The position numbers and the translations under genes are program-made. From the NCBI RefSeq assembly GCF_000022485.1, contig NC_012623.1:248001-312000 (forward strand): a DNA stretch of 64,000 nucleotides, read 5' to 3'. The notes beneath the pieces were generated by a model. The model did no database searches. It saw only the letters and a list, made by a program, of their open reading frames with translations, and was not told where the DNA came from. Below, piece by piece: positions 1 through 8,999 of the stretch; positions within the stretch are counted from its first letter, which is position 1, and each line of letters starts with the position of its first letter. The DNA is from Sulfolobus islandicus Y.N.15.51. GTDB taxonomy: Archaea; Thermoproteota; Thermoprotei_A; Sulfolobales; Sulfolobaceae.

Positions 1-1268
1 GTTAGTTCGCACTATCTCCTAACAAAATTAACAATACAACGCGTATTATTATAGAAAAATTCAAGAATCAGAAAAAGAGTATTACACATGGAAAGGAAGA
101 TAAAGCCTAAAGTATTTGCAATAGATGTGGGGGAATCAAGACTTGTTGCAACCAAGATGGAAATAAACAACAACACAGTAAAAGAAGCTGATACGAGAGA
201 ATTCAAATACAACGAGGAAGGACTCAAAGAACTTATAAAATTCCTAGAAGGATACGAAGAAGGAATAATGGAAGCAACAGGAGTATACTTCTACCACGTA
301 TACAACGTACTGAGAGACAAGGGACTAAAAGTAAACGTGATAAACCCTGTCCAAACAGTTGAAGTCCTAGGCAAGAAGACAGACAAGAACGATTCCATAA
401 GACTCGCAATAGCCTACGCTGCAGGCACAGTAAAAGGATCGTACATACCAACGGGAGAAATGCAAGAACTAAGAGAAATGACAAGACACAGAGAAGGACT
501 AGTAGAGAGAAAGACACAAGTAAAGAACGAGATAAGGAAAGTTCTAGAAACAGCAGGATACAAGCTACCTCCCTTCGAAAAGAAGACAAAGGAAATAGTG
601 AGAAAACTAGCCACTGATGAGAAGCTAACTGACGAAGAGATCAAGGAGTACTCCAAATTATTGGGAAGAAAATTAACTAGAATAGAAGCGTTCATCCTAA
701 AACAACTCCTGGACCTACTGAACATTATAGAAGAACAAATCAAGGAAGTGGAGAACGAGATAATGAAGTTCCTACCCGAGGAAGCAGTAGAGTTGACTAA
801 GATACCCGGAATAGTCCCAATCTCTGCAGCCACAATTTACGCTGAGCTTGGAGACGTGAGCAGGTTTGAGTCTTCGAAACAAGCTGCTTCTTATGCTGGA
901 GTTTCTCCAAGGACTAAGCAGAGCGGGAAGACCGAATTTCACAACGGTCTCATCAAGGGGAATAAGCACTTATCCCGCGTTCTATTCCTTGTTGCAAGGT
1001 CCGCTAAGAACACGGTCCAATTTAATGGCTTCTATCAAGCCTTGTTGAAGAGGACAGGTAATTCCAAAAAGGCTACATTAGCCTTGGCCAACAAGATATG
1101 TAGGATAGTTTATCACGTACTCAAGGATGGGGAATACAAGGGTGAGACTAAGAAGACTAGGTATAGGGGAGGAGGTGGTGAAGGCCCTCAAGTTGACCCC
1201 AATCAAGTAGTTCCTTCGGCTCTTCAAGCCATCGCCTAGCCATGTTAGAGGCAAAGCATGTGGAGCCT
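1..1268 (+). mobile_element. IS110-family element (left end outside the window)
   Basis: The element carries the transposase at 88-1239. Its right end is placed at the CCT of 1266-1268 by alignment with the second IS110 element of this window: both have TGTTAGAGGC, then AGCATGT, then a terminal GCCT just after the transposase stop. Only 87 bases precede the gene here, whereas the second copy has about 290 noncoding bases on that side, so the left end and any bridge RNA lie upstream of the window. An ISH3-type element begins about 7 bases after the right end. Confidence 0.75.
88..1239 (+). CDS. IS110-family transposase (DEDD recombinase)
   Basis: This 383-residue protein is the recombinase of an IS110-family element, which inserts by RNA-guided recombination. 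The N-terminal RuvC-like domain shows FAIDVGES near residue 11, an EATGVY motif near 61 and KKTDKNDSIRLA near 97, which together give the DEDD acidic residues. A helical linker follows. The C-terminal Tnp domain has KIPGIVPISAATIYAELGD and then PRTKQSGKTE with the conserved serine. Length is normal for the family and the frame is intact. The second IS110 transposase at 18733 is a clear paralogue with the same architecture. Base usage changes inside the gene, from T-poor in the first two thirds to T-rich at the 3' end. The ATG at 88 follows an AT-rich leader similar to that of the second copy. Confidence 0.93.
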   Translation: MERKIKPKVFAIDVGESRLVATKMEINNNTVKEADTREFKYNEEGLKELIKFLEGYEEGIMEATGVYFYHVYNVLRDKGLKVNVINPVQTVEVLGKKTDKNDSIRLAIAYAAGTVKGSYIPTGEMQELREMTRHREGLVERKTQVKNEIRKVLETAGYKLPPFEKKTKEIVRKLATDEKLTDEEIKEYSKLLGRKLTRIEAFILKQLLDLLNIIEEQIKEVENEIMKFLPEEAVELTKIPGIVPISAATIYAELGDVSRFESSKQAASYAGVSPRTKQSGKTEFHNGLIKGNKHLSRVLFLVARSAKNTVQFNGFYQALLKRTGNSKKATLALANKICRIVYHVLKDGEYKGETKKTRYRGGGGEGPQVDPNQVVPSALQAIA

Positions 1269-1274
1269 ACCCCG

Positions 1275-2503
1275 CCCTCACCGGTAGACCCAAGATCATA
1301 TTAGAAAAAATATTTCTGGTAGGATAATATCGAATTTATAAAAGATAAAGAAATTTATAAGACTATAAAGAATTCAACAAATTGAAGAAAGGCTTAAGGT
1401 GAAAAAGACTGTATTATCACAAGGTGAACCACGATGATAACACCTGGTCTTCCCCACCAAAATAACACTCAACAAATAGGGTATAAATTACTTTCCATAT
1501 TAGACTTCCAAGGGAAAAAGGCAGAGAACGTAAAGAAAACGCTAATCTCAACATGTTTATGGAACGACCCCATAGAAAACAAGTCAAGCGCATACAACGT
1601 GTCACCACAAACCGTGAGGAACTACGCAGAGGAGCAAGGTGTAGAAGTAGTTGAGAAACTCTTGCAATAAATGAGGAAAATATCCCTAGAGACGCTGAAG
1701 GGAGAGAAGGAAATAGACATTTCAATAGACTGGGCCACTAAAACCTGGTACGGGAAACCGGTGGAAGTAAGCTCGGAAAAGGGAAACTCATGGAACTACG
1801 CCACTGAAATGACTAAACATAATGGAAAAGTGCTCCTACTGGCTTTCGTCACACAAGTAAACGAGATGACCAAGGACTACATCGTGAAGATCCTCGTGGA
1901 GCAGGTTACTGCAATGGGGTTCAAGATAAGGTTGATAACTCTTGACGCAGGTTTCTACACAGTTGATGTGCTCAATTTCATTTCACAGTTTAAGTATATA
2001 ATTGCTGTGCCTGTTGGGGACGTGAAGGTCTATGAGGAGTTTGACGGGGATTACACAACTAATAGTAAGAGGCATAGTAGGGATGAGCAGGTTAAGTTCA
2101 GGCTTTCGGTCTATGGTAGTGAGAAGATTAAGAGGAAGAAGGTTGTTTACTTTGCTAGGGGGACTAATCTCGACCTATCGAAGAAGGAGGTGTTAAAGTT
2201 GTACGACAAGGTAAGGAGTCCCATAGAGACTTCTTACCGGAACATCAAGGCCCTCCTTCCCTTCACCACTTCCACTAAGTTTGTCTTCCGCATGTTGATC
2301 TTCGTTTTAGCCATGATCTTCTACTCCCTGTACACCGTATTTAAGGGTATGGCGAGAAGGGAAGAGTTCAGGTTATTACTAATTCTTTTGTTTCCTGGTT
2401 ATTTATTCAATCTAGAAAATTCTCTATTTAAGCTACTAGAAACACTTATTAATACAATAGATTTATTTTTAAGGAGGTGATTTTAGGTCTACCGTAAGGA
2501 GGG
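1275..2503 (+). mobile_element. ISH3-family insertion sequence (ISC1225-like)
   Basis: The transposase remnant at 1434-2480 is bracketed by imperfect inverted repeats. The left end reads CCCTCACCGGTAGACC at 1275-1290. The right end, read on the minus strand from 2503, gives CCCTCCTTACGGTAGACCT. The common core is CGGTAGACC. The distance between them is about 1.23 kb, which fits ISC1225; that name is an inference from length and family. No target duplication could be read with confidence. A run of C follows at 2521-2531. Confidence 0.7.
1434..2480 (+). pseudogene. ISH3-family DDE transposase, interrupted by an in-frame stop
   Basis: Two open segments, 1434-1670 (78 residues) and 1671-2480 (269 residues), lie in the same frame and are separated only by the TAA at 1668-1670. 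Read through, they make a transposase of about 348 residues, normal for this family. The first part holds the N-terminal helical domain (NVSPQTVRNYAEEQGVE). The second holds DDE-type motifs, with SIDWATKTWYGKP early, LDAGFYTVDVLNFI in the middle, and SPIETSYRNIKALLPFTTST late (the YREK-like region). A single substitution of CAA or similar to TAA would explain the break. The copy is probably inactive unless the stop is read through or the transposase is supplied in trans. Confidence 0.8.
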
Positions 2504-2538
2504 AGACTTCCGCCCCCTTACCCCCCCCCCCATTAATG

Positions 2539-3477
2539 TTAAAATTCGGGGTATAATCGCCTAATCCCTCTCACTTCCAATAAGTACACTTTTTTATCTT
2601 CCATTGCCCATTCAATATTTATATTTCTCTTAAATATATTTTCTACAGCTATAACCATGTTTGCAATCCTTATGGCATCATTATCACTTAGGCTTTCAGC
2701 TGATGCTTCCTCCTTACTCAGTTCTACGCTCTTTATCTTTCTGTCCTCGAAATCGTAAGTTAGTTTCATGACCTTCTCAGAAATCCTTTTACTTACCAGT
2801 GATCTAGTAGTCTTGCTCACTATATATTGATCTGGAGTGACCATGCCTCTTGTTACACTTTCGCCTAGACCAAAAGATGACTCTATAAATACGTAGTCTG
2901 GTTCTTCAGTTATGGGATGTATTGAGAACGCAGTCCCTGCACTAACCGGGTTTATCATTGTTTGGACGAAAATTGCCATTCCAGCTTCATTATGAGTCAG
3001 AATTCTATAAGCTATTGCCCTTGGGTTAAAATACGACGCAATAACTCTCTTAATACTCGGAATGAGATTTTCCTTAGTAACAAATAAATCGGTTTCATAC
3101 TCACCAGCGAAACTTGCACCACTTAAGGGAGATGTGGCTGTAGCCCTTACTGCGACGTATTTTGAACCCAGTTGAGAGAATCTCTCGTATATTTCTTTTT
3201 CCATTTCCTCAGGTAATTTCGACATTATGATCATGTTTTTGATCATTTCACTTTTCTTTTCGAGATCTGTCGTATCATTTAGATTAACAGAAGATAGTAT
3301 TCCTCTTATTTCATCGTCCAGATCTTTAATCGCCTCATTTACTCCTCTTGACGACACTATGAACCCTTTAGGGACGTTGAATCCCATCTTATATAATTCG
3401 CCTAGGTAGGCACTTTTTCTACCTACAATTGAAACCATGGATAAACTAACTTCCTCTAGCAAGTATGTATAATTCAT
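2539..3477 (-). CDS. PEP synthase/PPDK N-terminal (ATP-grasp) domain protein
   Basis: The 312 residues match only the N-terminal ATP/pyruvate-binding domain of phosphoenolpyruvate synthase. Recognisable parts are the start GRKSAYLGELYKMGFNVPKGF, the RATATSPLSGASFAGEYET loop, and the acidic end NINIEWAMEDKKVYLLEVR. The phosphohistidine and C-terminal PEP-binding domains of the full enzyme (about 780 residues) are absent, and the ORF closes cleanly, so this is a stand-alone domain and not an obvious frameshift. It may phosphorylate or bind another carboxylate, or be a remnant; the substrate cannot be read from the sequence. It lies downstream of the formate dehydrogenase genes on the same strand, about 60 bases after fdhD, and could be read as the last gene of that transcript. 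Confidence 0.75.
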   Translation of the reverse strand: MNYTYLLEEVSLSMVSIVGRKSAYLGELYKMGFNVPKGFIVSSRGVNEAIKDLDDEIRGILSSVNLNDTTDLEKKSEMIKNMIIMSKLPEEMEKEIYERFSQLGSKYVAVRATATSPLSGASFAGEYETDLFVTKENLIPSIKRVIASYFNPRAIAYRILTHNEAGMAIFVQTMINPVSAGTAFSIHPITEEPDYVFIESSFGLGESVTRGMVTPDQYIVSKTTRSLVSKRISEKVMKLTYDFEDRKIKSVELSKEEASAESLSDNDAIRIANMVIAVENIFKRNINIEWAMEDKKVYLLEVRGIRRLYPEF

Positions 3478-3539
3478 AAGTTACATTCTGATAGATAGGT
3501 TTAAAATACTACCTATTAATAATGTTAAAAAGTTATCAT

Positions 3540-4313
3540 CTAATATATTCTTTCATCATGAGTGTAAATGTTGAAACTTTTTCCCCGTAGAAAACCTATA
3601 AGAGTTAGTCCAGCTTCTTCGGCAATTTCAATAGCTAGGCTAGTAGGAGCTGAAATTCCACATACTATCGGTATTCCCGCTTTTATCCCTTTGCTAACGA
3701 TCTCATATCCTAATCTTCCGCTAACTTGCATAATGTAATTACTTGCTGGAACCTTATCCTCTAATAGAAGTTTACCAACTACCTTATCAACAGCATTATG
3801 TCTCCCCACATCCTCATATATAAGCAATAATTCTCCGTGAGGATCAAATAACGCCGTAGCGTGGAGACCTCCGCTAATGTTAAACACACTCTGTTTCTCC
3901 CTCAATTTTTCTGGAAACGAGAAAATCAGCTCTTTTTTAACTTTCAGATCTGATTTAAGTATATTTAACGTATATAGAAAAGCTCTACCACAAACTCCAC
4001 AACTTGAATTTACAATTAAGTCTCTTATTCTTACTTTAACTGGCTTACTTAATCTAACCTCGACAGCATTATTCTTCACTTGCTCAATACTCTCAACGTC
4101 ATGAATAGAGTTTATTACACCTTCAGAATATAAAAAACCTAAGGAAAGCTCTTTATCATGCCCTGGCGTTCTCATTATTATGGCGAAATCTTCACACTTT
4201 TCAAAACAAACCCTTATATTTAATGGTTCCTCTACTGCAACGAAATCGCTATCCTTATATTCCTCATTCTCCTTAACCCTTACTAAGTTAAACCTCTTTA
4301 CTTGCACTTCCAA
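3540..4313 (-). CDS. fdhD: Formate dehydrogenase sulfurtransferase FdhD
   Basis: FdhD passes sulfur from a cysteine desulfurase to the molybdenum cofactor, a step needed for formate dehydrogenase activity. This 257-residue protein has the family features EEPLNIRVCFE near residue 28, MRTPGHDKELSLGFLYSEG near 48, the NSSCGVCGR motif whose two cysteines carry the transferred sulfur, GGLHATALFD, and EDVGRHNAVDKVVG. Length is typical. The start overlaps the end of the DUF1641 gene by 26 bases, and the 979-residue formate dehydrogenase subunit is immediately upstream, so the three genes form one operon read on the minus strand. The context and the CGVCG motif make the call firm. Confidence 0.93.
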   Translation of the reverse strand: MEVQVKRFNLVRVKENEEYKDSDFVAVEEPLNIRVCFEKCEDFAIIMRTPGHDKELSLGFLYSEGVINSIHDVESIEQVKNNAVEVRLSKPVKVRIRDLIVNSSCGVCGRAFLYTLNILKSDLKVKKELIFSFPEKLREKQSVFNISGGLHATALFDPHGELLLIYEDVGRHNAVDKVVGKLLLEDKVPASNYIMQVSGRLGYEIVSKGIKAGIPIVCGISAPTSLAIEIAEEAGLTLIGFLRGKSFNIYTHDERIY

Positions 4314-4644
4314 TCGCCTTAAGTATCTTTAGTAATAAATATAGTCCTCTCTTTACGTCTGGGTCGTTAAGCTGTTTAATTAATTCAGTTAAACTAATAT
4401 CCTTAGCTTCCTCTTTCCCACTAAGTACACCATATATTACATTAACATTCCTTATCAACATTGCGTTTTGCTCGGCTAAAAAGGCCAAATTGTGGTCGAG
4501 ACTATTCACAATTCCTACTAGCAATGGCAAGATTCCAGTCTTTTGTAGAGCGTTAATTAGTTTCAAAAAACTCTCGATGGCTTCTCTACTCTCAATTAAT
4601 TGTTCAATTAGCTTGTCAATGGTTTGAACTCCTCCCTCTTCCAT
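4288..4644 (-). CDS. DUF1641 family protein, formate dehydrogenase partner
   Basis: This is a 118-residue, mainly helical, soluble protein (IDKLIEQLIESREAIESFLKLINALQKTG, then NDPDVKRGLYLLLKILKAIG). The NDPDVKRGL...LKAIG ending is typical of DUF1641 proteins, which are often encoded beside formate dehydrogenases. It overlaps the upstream large-subunit gene by 37 bases and the downstream fdhD by 26 bases, so the three are probably translationally coupled. A role as an assembly factor or small subunit of the formate dehydrogenase is an inference from the gene order; no catalytic motif is visible. Confidence 0.75.
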   Translation of the reverse strand: MEEGGVQTIDKLIEQLIESREAIESFLKLINALQKTGILPLLVGIVNSLDHNLAFLAEQNAMLIRNVNVIYGVLSGKEEAKDISLTELIKQLNDPDVKRGLYLLLKILKAIGSASKEV

Positions 4645-7547
4645 TTCTTCTCCACCTCTATACCTATTTGTCTTCTCCTTTCATTCACGTGAAATCTCCA
4701 ATTATCTAAGGGTAAGGGGCTCCCACCCTTGCCCTCTTCTATTTTCTCGATAACAACCGGCGTATCCTTATACCCTGGAGTGCCACTAGCCTTATCTATC
4801 ACTAACCCAGTTAAGTTATTTACACCTTTGGAAGGATCTGATGCATATAGAGGTATAAAGATCTCCTCGCCCTCTACCCTATCACTAACTATAGCCCTCG
4901 CTCTAATTTCTCCACCGAATTTGGACTTAACAAGCACAAGGTCACCGTCTTTGATGGAGTACTTAGAGGCTAACTCTTTAGAGACCTCTACAAATGTCTC
5001 TGGAACTTTTCTCCTCAAACCCTCAACTCTCCTAGTCATATTACCTACATGGAAGTGCTCTAATACCCTTCCAGTATTTACAGTCACTTTGTGAACTTCA
5101 TCCTTTAGTTCTGGTGGCTTCCAGGTTAATGGATAAAGTATAGCCTTACCATCTTTAGTAGCAAAGGCATTTGTATAAAGCAACGGGATATCGCTTCCAT
5201 CCTCATTAACTGGCCATAATAGACTATTAAACCCTTCTAATCTTGAATAGCTAACTCCAGCGAATATAGGACATAGTTTAGCTATCTCATCCATTATCTC
5301 TGCTGGATGTTTATAGCTCCAATTTGCTCCTAATGCGTTAGCAACCATTTGTATTATTTCCCAGTCAGGTTTAGAATCACCCATTGGTTCCATAGCCTTG
5401 TAAAACCTTTGTATTCTCCTTTCGGTATTAACGAATGTACCATCCTTCTCTAGGCTAGCAGTTGCGGGCAATATTACATCAGCTAGCTTTGCAGTCTCAG
5501 TCATGAACATATCTTGTACCACTAGGAAGTCTACTTTCTCTAAAGCTTGTTTAGTTAAAGGAGTTCCACAATCAACCATTACAGTATCCTCGCCAACTAT
5601 ATATAACGCGTGAATTTTTCCCTCTAGTACACCTTCGATCATCTGTGGTATCTGTAATCCAGCTTTTCTGTTTAACTTAACACCCCAAGCTTCCTCGAAT
5701 TTCCCTATTATGTTTTCATCCTCTAGTTTTTGATATCCGGGTAAATAATTAGGTAAACAACCGAAATCACTAACTCCTTGAACGTTATTATGACCTCTCA
5801 TTGGGAATGCCCCACTACCCGGTTTCCCATAATTTCCAGTTATGAGCAATAGGTCTGAAATTATCGTTGAAGTATCAGCTCCGCCTAAATGTTGAGTTAC
5901 TCCCATTCCCCATAGCACTGCTACACTACTTGCATTATGAACAATTTCAGCAAGTTTAACTATTTTCTCTCTAGGAACACCGGTTATACTTTCCACGTAA
6001 TCTAATGTGAATCCCTTTATGGATTCCTTAAACTCCTCAAAGCCATTAACCTTCTTATCGATAAATTCCTTATCAACCCATCCTTGATCAATAAGGTATT
6101 TAGTAACACCAGCTAAGACTGCTGCGTCAGTACCAGGCTTAGGTTTGATAAACAAGTCAGCCTTTTCAGCGATCTCGTGTTTTCTAACGTCGATTACCAC
6201 AATCTTTGAACCCTTAATCTTCTTAGCCCTCTTTACCTTACTTCCTATCACGGGATGACTCTCAGTGGTATTGTGCCCAACAATTATAATTAGGTTAGCG
6301 TTTTCAATGTCCTTAATTGTACCCGAATCAGCGCCTATTCCCACTGTTCTCCATAATCCAATTGTTGCTGGAGCTTGACAATATCTTGCTGAGTTATCTA
6401 CATTGTTAGTACCTATTACAGCCCTTGATAATTTCTGCAGTAGATAAGCCTCTTCATTGCTCATCTTATCCGATGCTATGAAGCCAATGGAATCTGGACT
6501 ATACCTCTCCTTAATCTCCTTTAACCTTTTAGCTATATATGAAATGGCCTCATCCCAACTAGCTTCTCTAAACCTATCTCCTTCCCTTATTAAAGGCTTA
6601 GTAATTCTCTCTGGACTATTTACGAAATCCCATCCAAACTTACCCTTTACGCAAGTTAGAATACCATTTGCAGGAGATTCTGGTTTTGGCTCAACTTTTA
6701 ATATCTTTCTACCCTTGGTCCAAACCTCAAATGAGCATCCAACACCACAGTATATACACACTGTTTTAGTCTTTTTTATTTGCGAACTTCTAGCATTAGC
6801 CTCAATTTCACTAAAAGTCATTAATAAGCTAAAGTTATCCTCAGCTTTCCCTATAGCCTCTATTGCCTTTTTCTTTAAATCATTATTAATCCAGGTGAGA
6901 TAGCCAGCCTCCCCTACCATTGACTTCTCCATTAATGCGTTAACTGGGCAAACAGTAACACATGTACCGCAATTCACGCATGAGGAGTTACCTATTGGAT
7001 TACCATTATCCCAAACTACCCTTGGGGGATTGAGATCCCAATTAATCCATATTACCTCGTTTACTGCAAAATCTTGGCAAGCCTCAACACATCTTCCACA
7101 TAATATACATTGAGATGGATCATATACATAGAAGGGTCCACTATCGTCAACTTGATAAGGCTTTTCAATGTACTTCTGAGAGTTAATATTCAATTTTATT
7201 ACAGACTCGTGAAGAACGCAATCCCCATTATTATTTTCACACATGCTGCAGTACAACTTATGATATCTCAGTATCCTTGAGATTGCGTTCTTCCTTGCTT
7301 CCATAGATCTTTTAGAGTTGACTGAAATGTTCATTCCATCTTTGACCCTTGTTGAACAAGCTCTAACTAGTTTCCCATTAACCTCAATTAGGCAGGAATC
7401 ACAGCTTTCTATGGGAACTAGTCCTTCATTGTAACATATGTGTGGAATATAAATGCCATTCCTCTTTAGGACTGATAAAATTGTCTCTCCTTCGTTAGCT
7501 ACAATCTCTTTATTATCTATAGCTATTTTTATTGACATAAAAATCAT
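4608..7547 (-). CDS. Formate dehydrogenase catalytic subunit (NuoG-like N-terminus, Mo-bisMGD)
   Basis: This 979-residue protein oxidises formate to CO2, or works in reverse, through a molybdenum or tungsten bis-MGD centre. A 2Fe-2S domain uses C38, C49, C52 and C64. A NuoG-type cluster site has H96, C100, C103 and C110. Two 4Fe-4S ferredoxin motifs lie at C147-C157 and C190-C200. The 4Fe-4S site of the molybdopterin domain is C264, C267, C271 and C299. The active-site residue is Cys390 in NSARYCQAPATIG, so this is the cysteine form, not selenocysteine. The molybdopterin-binding C-terminal domain includes the NTGRVLEHFHVGNMTRR region. No signal peptide is seen, so the enzyme is cytoplasmic. 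The second ATG at 7538 is a possible start, with GAGATGA five bases upstream. FdhD downstream supports formate dehydrogenase over other family members. Confidence 0.9.
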   Translation of the reverse strand: MIFMSIKIAIDNKEIVANEGETILSVLKRNGIYIPHICYNEGLVPIESCDSCLIEVNGKLVRACSTRVKDGMNISVNSKRSMEARKNAISRILRYHKLYCSMCENNNGDCVLHESVIKLNINSQKYIEKPYQVDDSGPFYVYDPSQCILCGRCVEACQDFAVNEVIWINWDLNPPRVVWDNGNPIGNSSCVNCGTCVTVCPVNALMEKSMVGEAGYLTWINNDLKKKAIEAIGKAEDNFSLLMTFSEIEANARSSQIKKTKTVCIYCGVGCSFEVWTKGRKILKVEPKPESPANGILTCVKGKFGWDFVNSPERITKPLIREGDRFREASWDEAISYIAKRLKEIKERYSPDSIGFIASDKMSNEEAYLLQKLSRAVIGTNNVDNSARYCQAPATIGLWRTVGIGADSGTIKDIENANLIIIVGHNTTESHPVIGSKVKRAKKIKGSKIVVIDVRKHEIAEKADLFIKPKPGTDAAVLAGVTKYLIDQGWVDKEFIDKKVNGFEEFKESIKGFTLDYVESITGVPREKIVKLAEIVHNASSVAVLWGMGVTQHLGGADTSTIISDLLLITGNYGKPGSGAFPMRGHNNVQGVSDFGCLPNYLPGYQKLEDENIIGKFEEAWGVKLNRKAGLQIPQMIEGVLEGKIHALYIVGEDTVMVDCGTPLTKQALEKVDFLVVQDMFMTETAKLADVILPATASLEKDGTFVNTERRIQRFYKAMEPMGDSKPDWEIIQMVANALGANWSYKHPAEIMDEIAKLCPIFAGVSYSRLEGFNSLLWPVNEDGSDIPLLYTNAFATKDGKAILYPLTWKPPELKDEVHKVTVNTGRVLEHFHVGNMTRRVEGLRRKVPETFVEVSKELASKYSIKDGDLVLVKSKFGGEIRARAIVSDRVEGEEIFIPLYASDPSKGVNNLTGLVIDKASGTPGYKDTPVVIEKIEEGKGGSPLPLDNWRFHVNERRRQIGIEVEKKWKREEFKPLTS

Positions 7548-7586
7548 CTCTTGTGGGACTCTTAAAAAGTTTCTTAACTAAAATTT

Positions 7587-7742
7587 TCAGGAGTTAAAAA
7601 ATAAGGGGCTTGATAAATTACTTACATGGGTGCACGCAATTAGGGTACATTTCTCCTCACTTTCACATTCAAATATTCTATAACCCGAATGACAGATTGA
7701 TGTCTTTCGTATTGTATAATATTTTCTCTTTTTTGGATACAT
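7587..7742 (-). CDS. Possible small Cys-containing protein (51 aa)
   Basis: The gap between the formate dehydrogenase subunit and the membrane protein at 7822 contains a clean minus-strand frame of 51 codons with an ATG start. It has four cysteines spaced C17, C26, C32 and C37, a lysine/arginine-rich start (MYPKKRKYY) and a histidine next to C17, which would suit a small metal-binding or redox protein. A TATA-like stretch (TTTATATATG) lies about 25 bases upstream of the ATG. I do not recognise the protein. The case rests on the open frame, the cysteines and the promoter-like sequence, so it remains tentative. Confidence 0.35.
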   Translation of the reverse strand: MYPKKRKYYTIRKTSICHSGYRIFECESEEKCTLIACTHVSNLSSPLFFNS

Positions 7743-7821
7743 AATCTACATTACTTTATACACATATATAAATCTTTATTATTAATTTTGGAAATTTTCC
7801 TATTAAAAATGGGCATTTAAG

Positions 7822-8298
7822 TCATAAAAAGTAATATAGATCCAAATAGACTACCACGAGATACATTATTATCCAAACTAAAGGGATGACGTATTTAAAT
7901 AGTATTGGATTTTTGATACCTTTTGAAAGTAATAATGACCCAAATCCAGAGACGGTATGCAAGATGAAGAATAGTGCCAATGGAATTATTATAGCTAGAT
8001 GTAATTCTAAAGAGTTTCCTCTATTTAACAAGTTAAAAGTTAATGTACTAATTATATTTGAAGTTTGTGGACCTGCGCCAAATCCCGAAATACCCTCTAA
8101 GATTGATAATATTAGTAGGATTATTGACGTATTTTTTCGAAAATTAGGGCTGTAAATCGAATCCTTAAAAGTTGGGTCAAAGGCCTTAGTAGAAGATATG
8201 GAACCTATCATTAGTCCTAATATCCAAACTGGTTGGTAAATTAACGAAAATGATGGAATTATTGCCGAAATAATCATTCCAATGTTACTTTTTCGCAT
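7822..8298 (-). CDS. Membrane protein, probable heme-b partner of the molybdoprotein
   Basis: The 158 residues form about five membrane helices. H100 (LELHLAIIIP) and H114 (FFILHTVSG) are 14 residues apart in one helix pair region, a spacing seen in diheme or heme-b membrane anchors. The gene overlaps the end of the upstream Tat-exported sulfite-oxidase-fold gene by 14 bases, so the two are co-translated. By analogy with the MsrP/MsrQ pair and related YedY/YedZ systems, this would be the quinone-linked membrane subunit that exchanges electrons with the molybdoprotein. Sequence identity with MsrQ is not obvious, so the role rests on the histidine pair, the topology and the gene order. Confidence 0.6.
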   Translation of the reverse strand: MRKSNIGMIISAIIPSFSLIYQPVWILGLMIGSISSTKAFDPTFKDSIYSPNFRKNTSIILLILSILEGISGFGAGPQTSNIISTLTFNLLNRGNSLELHLAIIIPLALFFILHTVSGFGSLLLSKGIKNPILFKYVIPLVWIIMYLVVVYLDLYYFL

Positions 8299-8914
8299 AA
8301 TCAGGGTACCCCAGAGATTCCCAATAGCCTAAAATGTTTTTAGATGTGAAATGAAGCCTAACTAGCCATTTAATGTAAGTATAACCCCACCATCCTGGTA
8401 CTGAAAGCCTAACTGGATAGCCATGAACTTGTGGCAATGGTTTACCATCAGCCATGTAAGTTACTAGCACATTTGGATCATTTGCCTTTTCTATAGGCAA
8501 ATCTGCAGTGTAGCCATCAGCACCGTAACCAACTACTTTTATTACACTAGGCTTAGGTTTAACTATTTCGATTATATTGCTCAATGGTACTCCCTTCCAA
8601 ACTACATTTGCTCTTAGAAAATAGGGGTCCGAAACGCATTGTATTGTATCCTTAACCTCAATTGAAGGCATGTTAAGTAAATTTTGATAAGTTAATTGTA
8701 CCGGGTTCTCGACATCACCATCTACCGTTAAAACATAGTTATTTAGTAGAATATCTGGTACGATTTGACTATATTGAACTACATACCAAGAACCAAATGG
8801 TGTTAAACCATTTTGAGCATGTTGCATTTCACTAATTGATAACCTACCCAAGACCAACAACGATGAGGATATGAGGAGTAATTTTAAGAAATTCCTCCTA
8901 TTTGTTAGCTTCAT
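8285..8914 (-). CDS. Tat-exported sulfite oxidase-fold molybdopterin protein (MsrP/YedY-like)
   Basis: This 209-residue protein begins with a twin-arginine signal (NRRNFLK at residues 5-11, followed by a hydrophobic stretch), so it is exported folded with its cofactor. The sulfite-oxidase molybdopterin fold is seen in LTVDGDVENPVQLTYQNLLNM, in the cysteine ligand C93 in DTIQCVSDPYF, and in the VRLSVPGWWGYTYIKWL region. It is shorter than animal sulfite oxidase and lacks a heme domain, as in YedY/MsrP. Likely reactions are reduction of sulfoxides or oxidation of a sulfur or nitrogen substrate outside the membrane; the substrate cannot be read. It is the first gene of a two-gene operon with the membrane protein downstream and is divergent from the K+ channel-like gene. 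Confidence 0.85.
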   Translation of the reverse strand: MKLTNRRNFLKLLLISSSLLVLGRLSISEMQHAQNGLTPFGSWYVVQYSQIVPDILLNNYVLTVDGDVENPVQLTYQNLLNMPSIEVKDTIQCVSDPYFLRANVVWKGVPLSNIIEIVKPKPSVIKVVGYGADGYTADLPIEKANDPNVLVTYMADGKPLPQVHGYPVRLSVPGWWGYTYIKWLVRLHFTSKNILGYWESLGYPDYAKK

Positions 8915-8999
8915 AAGTGAAATAGCCAGGTTAAGCTATTAAGGATTTTTCCCAAATCTAAGCGATTGTTTAAAATATCAATAATATTATACTCTATTT

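Noticed and set aside
2521-2531. Poly-C tract as a phase-variation switch
   Set aside because: It lies outside genes, after the end of the ISH3 element and behind the stop of the convergent gene, with no promoter to control.
4608-7547. Selenocysteine at the formate dehydrogenase active site
   Set aside because: The active-site codon is a normal cysteine codon (Cys390) and the frame has no internal TGA.
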